Assembly (NCBI RefSeq): GCF_014841215.1
Contig: NZ_JACYTR010000024.1
Span: forward strand, 1 to 64,000
Origin: Pseudomarimonas arenosa
Lineage (GTDB): Bacteria > Pseudomonadota > Gammaproteobacteria > Xanthomonadales > Xanthomonadaceae
Direction: 5' to 3'
Length of the DNA stretch: 64,000 nucleotides
The translations under genes were made by a program, and so were the position numbers. This document shows, in pieces, positions 35,797-44,428 of this stretch (the stretch's first letter is position 1; each line of letters starts with the position of its first letter). The notes beneath the pieces were generated by a model. That model saw nothing but the letters and a program-made list of their open reading frames with translations, had not been told where the DNA came from and ran no database searches.

Positions 35797-36097
35797 TTTG
35801 TTGATTCTTCGAATTCGAGCAACCAGAAAATTGGCAGGAACGGCACCTCGTGCACGCCATAGCGCCTCGGCGATTGCGGGTGATTCAATCGTCGGCACTT
35901 CGATTTCCGCGATCCAATGCCGAACCCCTGAGGTGGCAGAATCCATGTGTGCTGAGCCGAAGGGCGCAGAGCCTAACATGTGAGTTAGGAGAGTCAACAT
36001 GGAATTTAGCTATGTGTGCGCGAAGCTCTCTGTTTTGCGCCTATGAGAGTCAAACGGCGCTCACCCAAGGGGCATGGCGCATTTGTGAACCAGAAGT
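35797..36097. other. Intergenic region upstream of the Fic operon
   Basis: 300 bp between the Fic operon and the DegT gene end. It holds a CCTAAC-ATGTGA-GTTAGG inverted repeat at 35972-35989. No gene seen in this stretch. Confidence 0.4.
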
Positions 36098-37234
36098 TTA
36101 GCGGTCGAGTCGATCAAGACAACTCTGCAGCGCTGAGCAAATTCTATCGACTTGTTCAGCGCTCAGTTCAGTGTGCAAGGGCAAGGCCAGGCAACGGCCG
36201 CCGATGTCCTCGCTGACCGAAAGGTCGACTTGGCGGTGTCGGTCTCGGTGGAACGGTAGATGATGGACGGGAGTGAAGTAGGTATTGCAGCCAATGCCGT
36301 GCGAGCGGAGTTGAGCGAGCAGGCTGTCGCGCTGTGATGCCAAGCGCTGAGTTAGGCGTAGCGGAAAGGTAAACCAGGCGATTCGCTCGTCGCCGGCCGC
36401 CAGGCACGGCAGCTCGAGGCGCTCATCGGTAGCCAAGCGCTCTCGATACATCGCCGCGACGCGGTCGCGTTGGGCCAAAGATCGATCCAGGCGTCGCAAT
36501 TGCGCGGTCCCGATTGCTGCATGCCATTCGGAAAGCCGAGCACTATGGCCGTGGCGATCCTGTAAGTAACTGCCACTGATAGGATCAAAGCCCTGATTGC
36601 GCAGCTGTCGGCAGCGCAGCGCGAGGTCGGCATCGTGCAGCAGCAGCATGCCGCCTTCGCCGGCGGCGATTGGTTTGTTGGGGTAGAACGCATAACAACC
36701 AATATCGCTCAGGTTGCCGGCGGTCTGACCATCCCTATGCGCGCCGGCCGATTCGCAGGCGTCTTCGATCACATGCAGACCCGCGTGCTCGGCAATGGCG
36801 TTCAGTTCGTCCATGGCGGCGAGGCGACCAAAGAGGTGCACGGCCATGATGGCCTTCACCCTTGGGCCGAGTGCGGCCCGCACTGAGTCCGGCGCCAGAT
36901 TGAGTGACTCGCGGTCGACGTCGACCAGCACCGGTTCAGCGCCGCTAGCAAGTATCGCGTTGACACTGCCGACGAAGGTATAGGCCGGCACGATCACCTC
37001 ATCGCCAGTGCCGATGCCCAGCGCCTCCAGGGCGATCTGCAGGCCGCTGGTGCCCGAGTTCACTCCGACCGCATGATCACAGCCGGCCAAGGCGGCGCAT
37101 TCGGCCTCGAAGCGCAGCAGCTGCTCGCCAACACTCCAGCGGTGACTTTGCAGCACCTCGATCAGGGCGGCCTGTTCCTGCTGATCGAATTCGGGCCAGG
37201 CCAGCGGAATGTCAGTGGGCTTGTTCAAAGGCAT
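36098..37234 (-). CDS. DegT/DnrJ/EryC1/StrS aminotransferase
   Basis: 378 aa from ATG 37234 (a GTG sits one codon earlier). PLP-dependent sugar aminotransferase of the DegT family: PLP site TSG near 62-64, IEDACESAGA around 157-166, and the Schiff-base Lys188 (numbered from the GTG) in FYPNKPIAAGEGG. It should transaminate a keto-sugar nucleotide for surface polysaccharide. It overlaps the NeuC-like gene by 23 bp, so they are coupled. A decayed copy is 3.3 kb away (32732-33003). Confidence 0.9.
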   Translation of the reverse strand: MPLNKPTDIPLAWPEFDQQEQAALIEVLQSHRWSVGEQLLRFEAECAALAGCDHAVGVNSGTSGLQIALEALGIGTGDEVIVPAYTFVGSVNAILASGAEPVLVDVDRESLNLAPDSVRAALGPRVKAIMAVHLFGRLAAMDELNAIAEHAGLHVIEDACESAGAHRDGQTAGNLSDIGCYAFYPNKPIAAGEGGMLLLHDADLALRCRQLRNQGFDPISGSYLQDRHGHSARLSEWHAAIGTAQLRRLDRSLAQRDRVAAMYRERLATDERLELPCLAAGDERIAWFTFPLRLTQRLASQRDSLLAQLRSHGIGCNTYFTPVHHLPFHRDRHRQVDLSVSEDIGGRCLALPLHTELSAEQVDRICSALQSCLDRLDR

Positions 37235-38417
37235 CACGCTGTGGCTGCAAGGGCAGGGCGCGTTTTCTCAGCAGGCCAGGGCCGAGCTCAACCTCGGCCA
37301 GCACACCGGCGATGCGCTCGCCAGCATCGCCATCGCCGTAGGGGCTATGCATGCCTTGCAGGCCTTGGCGAAACGCTGGGTTCAGGGCCCGCTCGATGGC
37401 CCGCACAATGGCGGATGCCTCGGCCGGAGCATCGAGAATATTGGCAGCGCGTTCGCGCCCGGCCTGACGGTCACCAATATTGACACAGGGCAGGGCCAAT
37501 GACGGGGTCTCCATGATGCCGCTGCTGGAGTTGCCGATCAGGGCTGCGGCATGCAGCAACAGTGCCCAGTATTCGCGATGTTCGAGATTAACGAATAGTT
37601 TGGCTGATGGCCTGTGGGCGCAGAACTGCTGGGCGCGGCGGATGATCGCCTCGCGACCGGCATCGGCATTGGGAAAACAGAACACCACTGGACGTGGGTC
37701 GTGCTCGCCGATCACCCGTAGCGCCGAGAACAGGCACTCGGCCTCGGCCGCCGGATCGGCCAGCAGGGTGACCGGGTGCCAGGCCACCACCAGGGGCGCG
37801 AGTTGCAACGGCATTTGCAATCGCGCCGACAGGGCTTCGGCACTGGGCAACTCGCTGCGCCGCACATGATCGAGCGAGGGCGCGCCCACTCGATGCACCC
37901 GCCAGGCTTCCTCGCCCATTGCCAGCACACGGCGTCGGGCATTTTCGGTCGGCACGAAATGCAGATGGCTCAGCTTGGTCAGGGCATTGCGCACTGCATC
38001 GTCGATCGCGCCTTCGCTGACCTCTCCACCCTCGATATGGGCGATCGGAATGCGCAGCGCCAAGGCCACCGACGCCGGTGCCAGCATCTCGTAGCGATCG
38101 GCGATCAGCAGCAATAGATCCGGGCGTTGCGCGGCCAGCGCATCGGCCAGACTGAGGCTGGCCAGGCCAATGGTCTTAGCCATACCCACATCGCTGTCGG
38201 AGTCGAGCAGGCATTCAAAGCGACCCGTCAGCTCGAAACCATCCTCGGCAAAGCGTTGCCAGGTGGCGCCAAAATGCGGCGACAGATGGGCGCCGATGGC
38301 GTAGATCCGCAGGTCGATATTCGGTCGCGACTGCAGGCCGCGCAGCACCCAGTAGAGGTGCCCGTAGTCGGCACGTGAACTGCTGATCACGGCGATTCTG
38401 CGCTGGGTATCGGCCAT
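37212..38417 (-). CDS. UDP-GlcNAc 2-epimerase (hydrolysing), NeuC-like
   Basis: 401 aa from ATG 38417, with GGAG 5 bp upstream (ATG 38432 is less likely). It begins RIAVISSSRADYGHLYWVL. The hydrolysing epimerase signature is seen at IADRYEMLAPA, IAHIEGGEVSEGAIDD and LIGNSSSGIMETPSL. NeuC-type enzymes make ManNAc-type sugars from UDP-GlcNAc-type substrates for nonulosonic acids. With the DegT gene it resembles the LegG/LegC part of a legionaminic-type pathway, but no NeuB-like synthase is in the window. Specificity is uncertain. Confidence 0.88.
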   Translation of the reverse strand: MADTQRRIAVISSSRADYGHLYWVLRGLQSRPNIDLRIYAIGAHLSPHFGATWQRFAEDGFELTGRFECLLDSDSDVGMAKTIGLASLSLADALAAQRPDLLLLIADRYEMLAPASVALALRIPIAHIEGGEVSEGAIDDAVRNALTKLSHLHFVPTENARRRVLAMGEEAWRVHRVGAPSLDHVRRSELPSAEALSARLQMPLQLAPLVVAWHPVTLLADPAAEAECLFSALRVIGEHDPRPVVFCFPNADAGREAIIRRAQQFCAHRPSAKLFVNLEHREYWALLLHAAALIGNSSSGIMETPSLALPCVNIGDRQAGRERAANILDAPAEASAIVRAIERALNPAFRQGLQGMHSPYGDGDAGERIAGVLAEVELGPGLLRKRALPLQPQRDAFEQAH

Positions 38418-38561
38418 CCGGGCTCCGAGCATTGCTAAGACGAGGGCTTGCTAGTTTGCCAATCTGCTAGCCGCGGTGCGAGACTCGGGTCGCAGCGGCG
38501 CGCGCCAAGCCGCGAGTTACACTGCGCACCTTGCCGCCATCACCCGAGTCGAATCTGCCCG

Positions 38562-39560
38562 ATGAGTCCGTCGCTGCCATCCGAACCGTCCACGCGAGGC
38601 GCTGCAGCGACCGTCAGCCTGTTGATCCCGGTGTTCAATGAGGGGGCGGCGATCATCGGTACCCTGCAGAGACTGGAGGCCGTCTTGGCCCCGCAGCCGT
38701 ATGCGGTGGAGGTGGTGATTGTCAATGATGGCAGTCACGACGATACCCTGGCCAAGATCCAGACCTACCAGTCACCCCGTTTCACCATCGTGGTGGTCGA
38801 TCTGTCGCGCAATTTTGGCAAGGAGGCCGCGCTCAGTGCCGGATTGCAGGTTGCCAGTGGCGACGCGGTGATTCCGATCGACGCCGACCTGCAAGATCCA
38901 CCCGAGCTGATTCCGGAAATGATCGAGCGCTGGCGACAAGGTGCCGAAGTGGTGGTGGCGCATCGTTCGGATCGGCGCAGCGACAGCGCGATGAAACGCC
39001 TGACGGCGAGTGGCTTCTATCGACTGATCAATCGCATCGCCGAAGTACAGATTCCGGACAACGTCGGCGATTTCCGCCTGATGGATCGAACCGTGGTGGA
39101 TGTGGTGTGCTCCCTGCCGGAAAATCGCCGCTTTATGAAAGGCCTGTTCGCCTGGGCCGGCTTTCGCACCGAGCGAGTCGAATACGTGCGGCAGCAGCGC
39201 GCCGCCGGTCAATCCAAGTTCAATGGCTTTCGCCTGATCAATCTTGCTGTTGAGGGCATTACCTCGTTCAGCACCGCACCCCTGCGTCTGGCCACCTACG
39301 CCGGTGCCCTGGTGGCCGCGGCGGCCTTCTGCTACGTGGTGTACATCGTGGTGCGCACCCTGATTTTCGGTGTCGATCTGCCCGGCTATGCTTCGCTGAT
39401 CTCGGTGATGCTGTTCATGTCCGGCGTGCAGCTGCTGGCCCTGGGCCTGATCGGCGAATACGTGGGCCGTACCTATATGGAAGCCAAGCGTCGGCCGGCC
39501 TTCGTTATCCGCAAGATCTGGCGCAATGCGGCGACCGATCCTGGCCCGAAAGTGGAATAG
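38562..39560 (+). CDS. Family 2 glycosyltransferase, polyprenyl-phosphate type
   Basis: 332 aa from ATG 38562; the frame is open further upstream but is not protein-like there. A GT2 fold runs from about 15 to 240: SLLIPVFNEG, VVIVNDGSHDDT, IDADLQDPPE (DxD-like site) and QRAAGQSKFN. Two C-terminal membrane helices (about 250-315) are as in GtrB/ArnC/DPM1-type enzymes, which load a sugar on polyprenyl phosphate at the cytoplasmic membrane. Divergent from the NeuC-like gene. It is likely to act on surface glycan, lipid A or O-antigen modification. Confidence 0.88.
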   Translation: MSPSLPSEPSTRGAAATVSLLIPVFNEGAAIIGTLQRLEAVLAPQPYAVEVVIVNDGSHDDTLAKIQTYQSPRFTIVVVDLSRNFGKEAALSAGLQVASGDAVIPIDADLQDPPELIPEMIERWRQGAEVVVAHRSDRRSDSAMKRLTASGFYRLINRIAEVQIPDNVGDFRLMDRTVVDVVCSLPENRRFMKGLFAWAGFRTERVEYVRQQRAAGQSKFNGFRLINLAVEGITSFSTAPLRLATYAGALVAAAAFCYVVYIVVRTLIFGVDLPGYASLISVMLFMSGVQLLALGLIGEYVGRTYMEAKRRPAFVIRKIWRNAATDPGPKVE

Positions 39561-39682
39561 CATGCTGAGGCGTTGACCCTCAGGAAGTGCCCGCTGAAGG
39601 GTGGAGCCTGATTTCGAATATGCGATCCGGCACAGTTCGTTTCGCTTCGGCTCGCTGCAGAAACCGGGGCCCCTCTCGATTG

Positions 39683-40609
39683 CTATCGGGCGGTGGCTGC
39701 ATCGCTGGCTTGATTCGCCTCACACAGCATGCGCGCCACTGCATGCGGATGGCGCATCCACTCGAAATGGCCCGGTAGACGACCGCCATCGATGCTGTTT
39801 AGCTGCTCGATGCGGGCGTCGCCGCTGCTGAGTGAAATAAGGTGTTCGGTGGCGGTGCGCGGGCAATAGGTGTCGCCGGCCATGCAGATCGCATGAACAG
39901 GATGTTTCACTTTTTGCAGTTCAGCGGCCAGATCCCAATGCACATCGGCCAATGGCCCAGGCAGGCCGGTGCGGACAAAGCCGGCCCACTCGCGCATCAG
40001 TCGTGACGCCTGCTTGCCACCAAAGCCGATCCAGTCGCCGGGAAAGGCGCCGAGCAGGACGGAGCTGATACGCGCAAAGGCGCCCAACACCCGGGTGCCG
40101 TGCCTGTAGATGCCGGGATAATTCGGATACCAGGGCGAACCGCTGGCCACCAGCTCAATGCGCTGCACCGGCTGATCGGCATGGCGGGCCTGATGTATAA
40201 AGGCCAGGTGCCCACCCAGCGAGTGGCCGATCCAGTGCTTGTCGATGCCCGGGAAATGCGTTTCGGCCGCCTGCCACAGAGTGCGCAATTCTTCATCGAC
40301 CAAGTCGAGATAGCCCCAGTCGACACCGCGCTTGGCCCGCACCGTGCTGGTGCCGACGCCGCGCAGATCAGCAATCAATACGTGGCGGCCGAGATCGCTT
40401 AACGCGCGAGCGAAGCGCAGATAACTGCCCGCGCTCACGCCCAACGCCGGCAGGATGATCGACGTGCTGGTGTGTTCAGTATTGGCGCCACGCAGGGCAT
40501 ACAGGGCGGTGCGCGCCCCGCTCGGCAGTTGCAGCCGTTCAGTCGGCTCTTCGGTCAGGCGTTGCCGACGTTCGACATCGGTGGTGCGAGTGCTGCGTTG
40601 GCGTGGCAT
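39683..40609 (-). CDS. Alpha/beta hydrolase
   Basis: 308 aa. An alpha/beta hydrolase fold with nucleophile elbow GHSLGGH (near residue 130), an oxyanion-strand SIILPALGVSAGSY and a likely catalytic His near the C-terminus (PGHFEW). Cytosolic, as no signal is seen. Substrate unknown. Convergent with the glycosyltransferase gene. Confidence 0.82.
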   Translation of the reverse strand: MPRQRSTRTTDVERRQRLTEEPTERLQLPSGARTALYALRGANTEHTSTSIILPALGVSAGSYLRFARALSDLGRHVLIADLRGVGTSTVRAKRGVDWGYLDLVDEELRTLWQAAETHFPGIDKHWIGHSLGGHLAFIHQARHADQPVQRIELVASGSPWYPNYPGIYRHGTRVLGAFARISSVLLGAFPGDWIGFGGKQASRLMREWAGFVRTGLPGPLADVHWDLAAELQKVKHPVHAICMAGDTYCPRTATEHLISLSSGDARIEQLNSIDGGRLPGHFEWMRHPHAVARMLCEANQASDAATAR

Positions 40610-40738
40610 CCGGTCTGATCCATCAGTGGCCAGGCGAAGAGCCGCGAGTATCCACGAAGGACAAAGCTAGGGTCAAAATTTGAGCCAGAGCGACCTTCGG
40701 ACGTAGGATGGCGGCGTTCACCACTCCAGGAGTGCCGC

Positions 40739-41338
40739 ATGCGCAGTTGGATAGTTGGGCTCAGCCTTGTTCTGTTCGCAGCAGTGCCGTTGATGGCCGA
40801 GGAGCGCATCGTTGGCGGCCCCTGCGATGGCTGCGAGCAGGTGTTTCGCGGCATGCCGGATGAGATTCCGCATAGCACGCGCATTGCCGCGCCGGATGAG
40901 CCCGGTGAGCCGCTGCGTATCCGCGGGCGGGTGTTGAACAGCGCGGGTGTGCCGCAAGCCGGCATTATCGTCTATGCCTACCACACCGATGCCAAGGGCA
41001 GATATCCACGCGGCGACAGCCGCCATGGTCTGCTGCGCGGCTGGGCCCGCAGCGATGCCCAGGGCGAATACGGCTTCTTAACCATCCGTCCCGCTTCTTA
41101 TCCGAACAGTTCGATACCGCAGCACGTGCACCTGCACGTGATCGAACCGGGGCGGGTGACTTACTATATCGACGATATCCTGTTCGATGATGACCCCCTG
41201 CTCACCGAGCGGCTTCGCTCGCAGATGCCTAGCGGCCGCGGCGGCGATGGCCTCACCCAGCCGCAGCGTAATGATCAAGGCATCTGGCAGGTGCAACGCG
41301 ACATCGTGTTAGGGCAGGGGATCAGTGACTACCCGTAA
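40739..41338 (+). CDS. Intradiol dioxygenase-fold secreted protein
   Basis: 199 aa from ATG 40739, preceded by CAGGAG. A signal peptide (cut after LMA) leads into a domain of the catechol intradiol dioxygenase C-terminal type: LRIRGRVLNSAGVPQAG, VYAYHTDAKGRYPRG (Tyr ligand candidate), GEYGFLTIRPASYP and PQHVHLHV (His ligands). Such exported members are poorly known; a ferric-iron ring-cleaving or esterase-like role is possible. It stands alone. Confidence 0.75.
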   Translation: MRSWIVGLSLVLFAAVPLMAEERIVGGPCDGCEQVFRGMPDEIPHSTRIAAPDEPGEPLRIRGRVLNSAGVPQAGIIVYAYHTDAKGRYPRGDSRHGLLRGWARSDAQGEYGFLTIRPASYPNSSIPQHVHLHVIEPGRVTYYIDDILFDDDPLLTERLRSQMPSGRGGDGLTQPQRNDQGIWQVQRDIVLGQGISDYP

Positions 41339-41650
41339 CGGACAGTCGAACGAGGCCGAATAGAAGTAGGGCGGGCCCTGGCCCGCCATGTCGTTGCGGT
41401 GACGTCTGCGGCGGGTCAGCAGGTCGTAGGGCGGGCCCTGGCCCGCCATTCAGTTGCCTCCACACCCTGTTCCCCCTTCGCTTGACGCATCTCGGCAAAT
41501 GGAGTGCACCGGGGTGCTCAGCCCGCCATTTCGTTGCGGTGACGTCGCCTGTTGTGGCGTCTCGTCAACGTCGGTGGCGGGCCAGGGCCCGCCCTGCCAT
41601 CGCGTCCTCCGCGGCTGCGGCGGTGGGCGTTGGCGCACCACCGCCGCGCA
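41339..41650. other. 312-bp region with GGCGGGCC palindromes
   Basis: No gene recognised. It holds GGCGGGCCCTGGCCCGCC at 41371-41388 and 41431-41448, and its reverse complement at 41576-41593. Between them are GACGTC-containing spacers, some repeated. Confidence 0.8.
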
Positions 41651-44404
41651 TCACTGTTTGCCGGCCTTCTCGAAATCTCCGGCCGCCGAGGTGGTGAAGG
41701 CGAGCTTGGACCAGTGCTGGCGAATGGCGGTATTCACGGTGGCCACATCGAGTGAGCGCAAAGCCTGATCGAACTTGGCCGACCAGCTCATGTCGCGGCC
41801 GAGGTAGGCATTGCTTTGCAGGGCGCTGACCAGGCTTGGGTCTTCGCCGCGGGCGCGCTCGCGGGCTCTGAGCATGCCTTCGACGGCATCCTTGAGCTCG
41901 TCTTTGCTGATGCCCTGCTTGAGCATCAAGTCCCACTCTTCAGCAAAGGCCGCATCGACCTTGTCGATATTTTCCGGCGCAGCGATGGCATAGGCCATCA
42001 GCATGGCGTTGTCGTCCTGCGCACTGGCGCTGAAAGAGGCGCCGACACCGTAGCTCAGGCCATCGCGTTGGCGGATGCGATCGGCCAGCCGCGACTTCAG
42101 GCTGCCACCGCCGAATACATAGCTGGCTACGCTCAGTGCCGGGTAGTCGGGATGTTGATCATTCATCGGCATCTCGCTGCGCGCCAGCCATAGTGCATTT
42201 GGCTTGTCCGGGGTGTTTTCGCGCAGCTTGGCCGTTTCCGTCGGCTGGTAAGGGTTGTCGATGCGGACGAAGGCCACGCCGCGCTGCCAGTTGCCGAACA
42301 GGCCTTGCAGCAGTGTCTCGGTCTCGGTCGGATCGAAATCGCCGACCACGGCGATCTCGCCGTCGCCTGCGCCGTGGAACCGCTGGTGGAAGGCCTTGAC
42401 CTCTTCCAAGCTCAGTGCCCTGAGTGCAGTCAGCTGCTCTTCGAATGTTTCGGCGTAGCGCGGATGACCTTTAGGATAGTGGTTGAAGTGGCGCGACATG
42501 GCATTCGATGCAATTGCCTGTGGCTCGGTCAATTGGCTTTCCACGCCGGTGATCGACTGGCTGCGCAGCTGTTCGAACTCGGCCTCCGGGAAGCTGGGCT
42601 GCTGCAGTACCTCGGCCACCAGTTCCATCACCGCCGGCAGATTGGCGCGGGTGGTCTGCACGGATACCGTGAGTGACTGCACGCCGCCGCCGATGCTGAC
42701 TCTTGCTTTGAGCTCGTCAAAACGCCGGGCGATATCTTCGCGACTGCGCGTGTGGGTGCCGCGCATCAACATGGCCGCGGCAAAGTCAGCGGCGCTGCTC
42801 TTGTGCATTACTGAATCCAGGTCTCCATAGCGAAACACAGCGTTCAGTACCACGGTATTGCCGCGGGTGGCCTTGGACAGCAGGCGCAACTCGGTGCCGT
42901 TCGTCAGCTTGGCGCTCTCGGTGCGGGCATCGATGTTGGCCGGGCTGGGATCGAACGCTTCGCCAGCGGCAATTGCAGCGCGACCCTTGTAGCCCTTGAG
43001 CAGTTCGGCCGCTCTCGGCGCTTCGGCGATCTCGACCCGATCGGGTTTCTGAGTGGGGATGAATTGGCCGAAATTGCGATTGCTGCGCTTGAAGTAGGCG
43101 CTGGCCACCCGGTTCACATCATCCAGCGTGGCCGCTTCGGCGCGGTCGCGATTGAGGAAGAACATGCGCCAGTCGCCTTGAGCCACCGACTCCGACAGCG
43201 CCAACGCCAGTCGATTGGCATCGTTCATGGTCAGCTCGATCGCCTTGCTGGTGCGCCGCTTGGCGTCGGTGAGCTCCTGCTCGGTGAACGGTTGCTCGGC
43301 CACTTGTTCGATCAGGCCCTGCATCTTCTCGCGCAAGGCATCGAAATCACCGTCTTTCGGCGCTTCGGCCAGGAACATGCTGAAGCCGGGTTCGATCAGT
43401 CCGAACGAGAAAGCGCCAACAAAGGTAGCGAGTTTGCCTTCAACCAGGGTCTTGTGCAGCCGGCCGGTCGGTGTGTCGCCAAGTATATTCACCGCTAGAG
43501 ACAGCGGAGCGTAGTCGGCATCGGTGGCGGCCGGCGTGTGGTAGCCAAAGCCGAGATAGCGCGTTTCACCGACCCGACGCACGGTGACGCTGCGCTCTCC
43601 ATCCTGCGGCGGCTCGCGCGTATAGGTGATCTCGAGCGGCGTTGATGGTGCTTTCAGTTCGGCAAAGCGGTCGACGATCTTGCTCAGCACGGCGGCCGGC
43701 TCGATGCGTCCGGCTACCAGCAAAGTGGCATTGTCCGGTCGATAGTGGCGGCGATAGAAGGCCTGCAGCCGCTCAATCGGCATGTTCTCGACATCGGCGC
43801 GGGCGCCGATGGTCGAGTTGCCGTAGTTGTGCCACATGAAGGCGATCGAGGTGATGCGCTCGATCAATGAGCCGACCGGGCTGTTTTCGCCGGCTTCCAT
43901 TTCGTTGCGTACGACGGTCATCTCGCTATCCAGATCGCTGCGCTGTAACGGGCTGTTCAGCATGCGATCGGCTTCCAGGTCGAGCAGCCAGTTCAGAGTG
44001 TCCTCGTCGGCGGCAAAGCTGGAAAAGTAGTTGGTGCGATCGAGCCAGGTGGTGGCATTGAAGTTGATACCACGCTTCTTCATTGCGCCTGGAATGTCCT
44101 GGAAGCGCTCGGTGTCCTTGAACAGCAGGTGCTCCAGCAGATGCGCCATGCCGGTTTCACCGTAGTGCTCGTGGCGCGACCCGACCAGATAGGTGATGTT
44201 GACGGTGACCGTCGGTTTGCTGGCATCGGGAAACAGCAGCACGCGCAAGCCGTTTTCCAGGCGATATTCGGTGATGCCCTCGACCTCGGTGACCTGGGTC
44301 ACACCCTTGGGCAGGTCCAAGGCGAAGGCATTGCCAACCAGAAAGCCTTGAATCAGGCAAAAAGCCAACCACAGCAACAGAGGCCGGGTGAGTCGAAGTT
44401 TCAT
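41651..44404 (-). CDS. M16 family zinc peptidase (insulinase type), exported
   Basis: 917 aa from ATG 44404, with GGAG 6 bp upstream. A signal peptide (cut after AFA, about 28) is followed by two M16 halves. The first has the active-site zinc motif HLLEH (88-92) and the distal Glu in RNEMEAGEN. The second half lacks the motif, as usual in this family. It should degrade peptides in the periplasm. It is the last gene of an operon with a GntR regulator and an ABC exporter, 24 bp after the permease. Confidence 0.9.
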   Translation of the reverse strand: MKLRLTRPLLLWLAFCLIQGFLVGNAFALDLPKGVTQVTEVEGITEYRLENGLRVLLFPDASKPTVTVNITYLVGSRHEHYGETGMAHLLEHLLFKDTERFQDIPGAMKKRGINFNATTWLDRTNYFSSFAADEDTLNWLLDLEADRMLNSPLQRSDLDSEMTVVRNEMEAGENSPVGSLIERITSIAFMWHNYGNSTIGARADVENMPIERLQAFYRRHYRPDNATLLVAGRIEPAAVLSKIVDRFAELKAPSTPLEITYTREPPQDGERSVTVRRVGETRYLGFGYHTPAATDADYAPLSLAVNILGDTPTGRLHKTLVEGKLATFVGAFSFGLIEPGFSMFLAEAPKDGDFDALREKMQGLIEQVAEQPFTEQELTDAKRRTSKAIELTMNDANRLALALSESVAQGDWRMFFLNRDRAEAATLDDVNRVASAYFKRSNRNFGQFIPTQKPDRVEIAEAPRAAELLKGYKGRAAIAAGEAFDPSPANIDARTESAKLTNGTELRLLSKATRGNTVVLNAVFRYGDLDSVMHKSSAADFAAAMLMRGTHTRSREDIARRFDELKARVSIGGGVQSLTVSVQTTRANLPAVMELVAEVLQQPSFPEAEFEQLRSQSITGVESQLTEPQAIASNAMSRHFNHYPKGHPRYAETFEEQLTALRALSLEEVKAFHQRFHGAGDGEIAVVGDFDPTETETLLQGLFGNWQRGVAFVRIDNPYQPTETAKLRENTPDKPNALWLARSEMPMNDQHPDYPALSVASYVFGGGSLKSRLADRIRQRDGLSYGVGASFSASAQDDNAMLMAYAIAAPENIDKVDAAFAEEWDLMLKQGISKDELKDAVEGMLRARERARGEDPSLVSALQSNAYLGRDMSWSAKFDQALRSLDVATVNTAIRQHWSKLAFTTSAAGDFEKAGKQ

Positions 44405-44428
44405 GGTGAACTCCATTGCGAACGAGAA

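Noticed and set aside
35971..35990. CCTAAC-ATGTGA-GTTAGG inverted repeat as a second attC site
   Set aside because: Far too short (20 bp) for an attC arm set, no L-box arms or bulged bases, and the end GTTAGGA breaks the core consensus.
37200..39560. A complete legionaminic or sialic acid pathway
   Set aside because: Only the NeuC-like epimerase and a DegT aminotransferase are present. No NeuB-type synthase, CMP-transferase or dehydratase was found in the window.
39565..39583. CTGAGG/CCTCAG hairpin as terminator of the glycosyltransferase gene
   Set aside because: Only a 6-bp stem with a 7-nt loop and no T-run.
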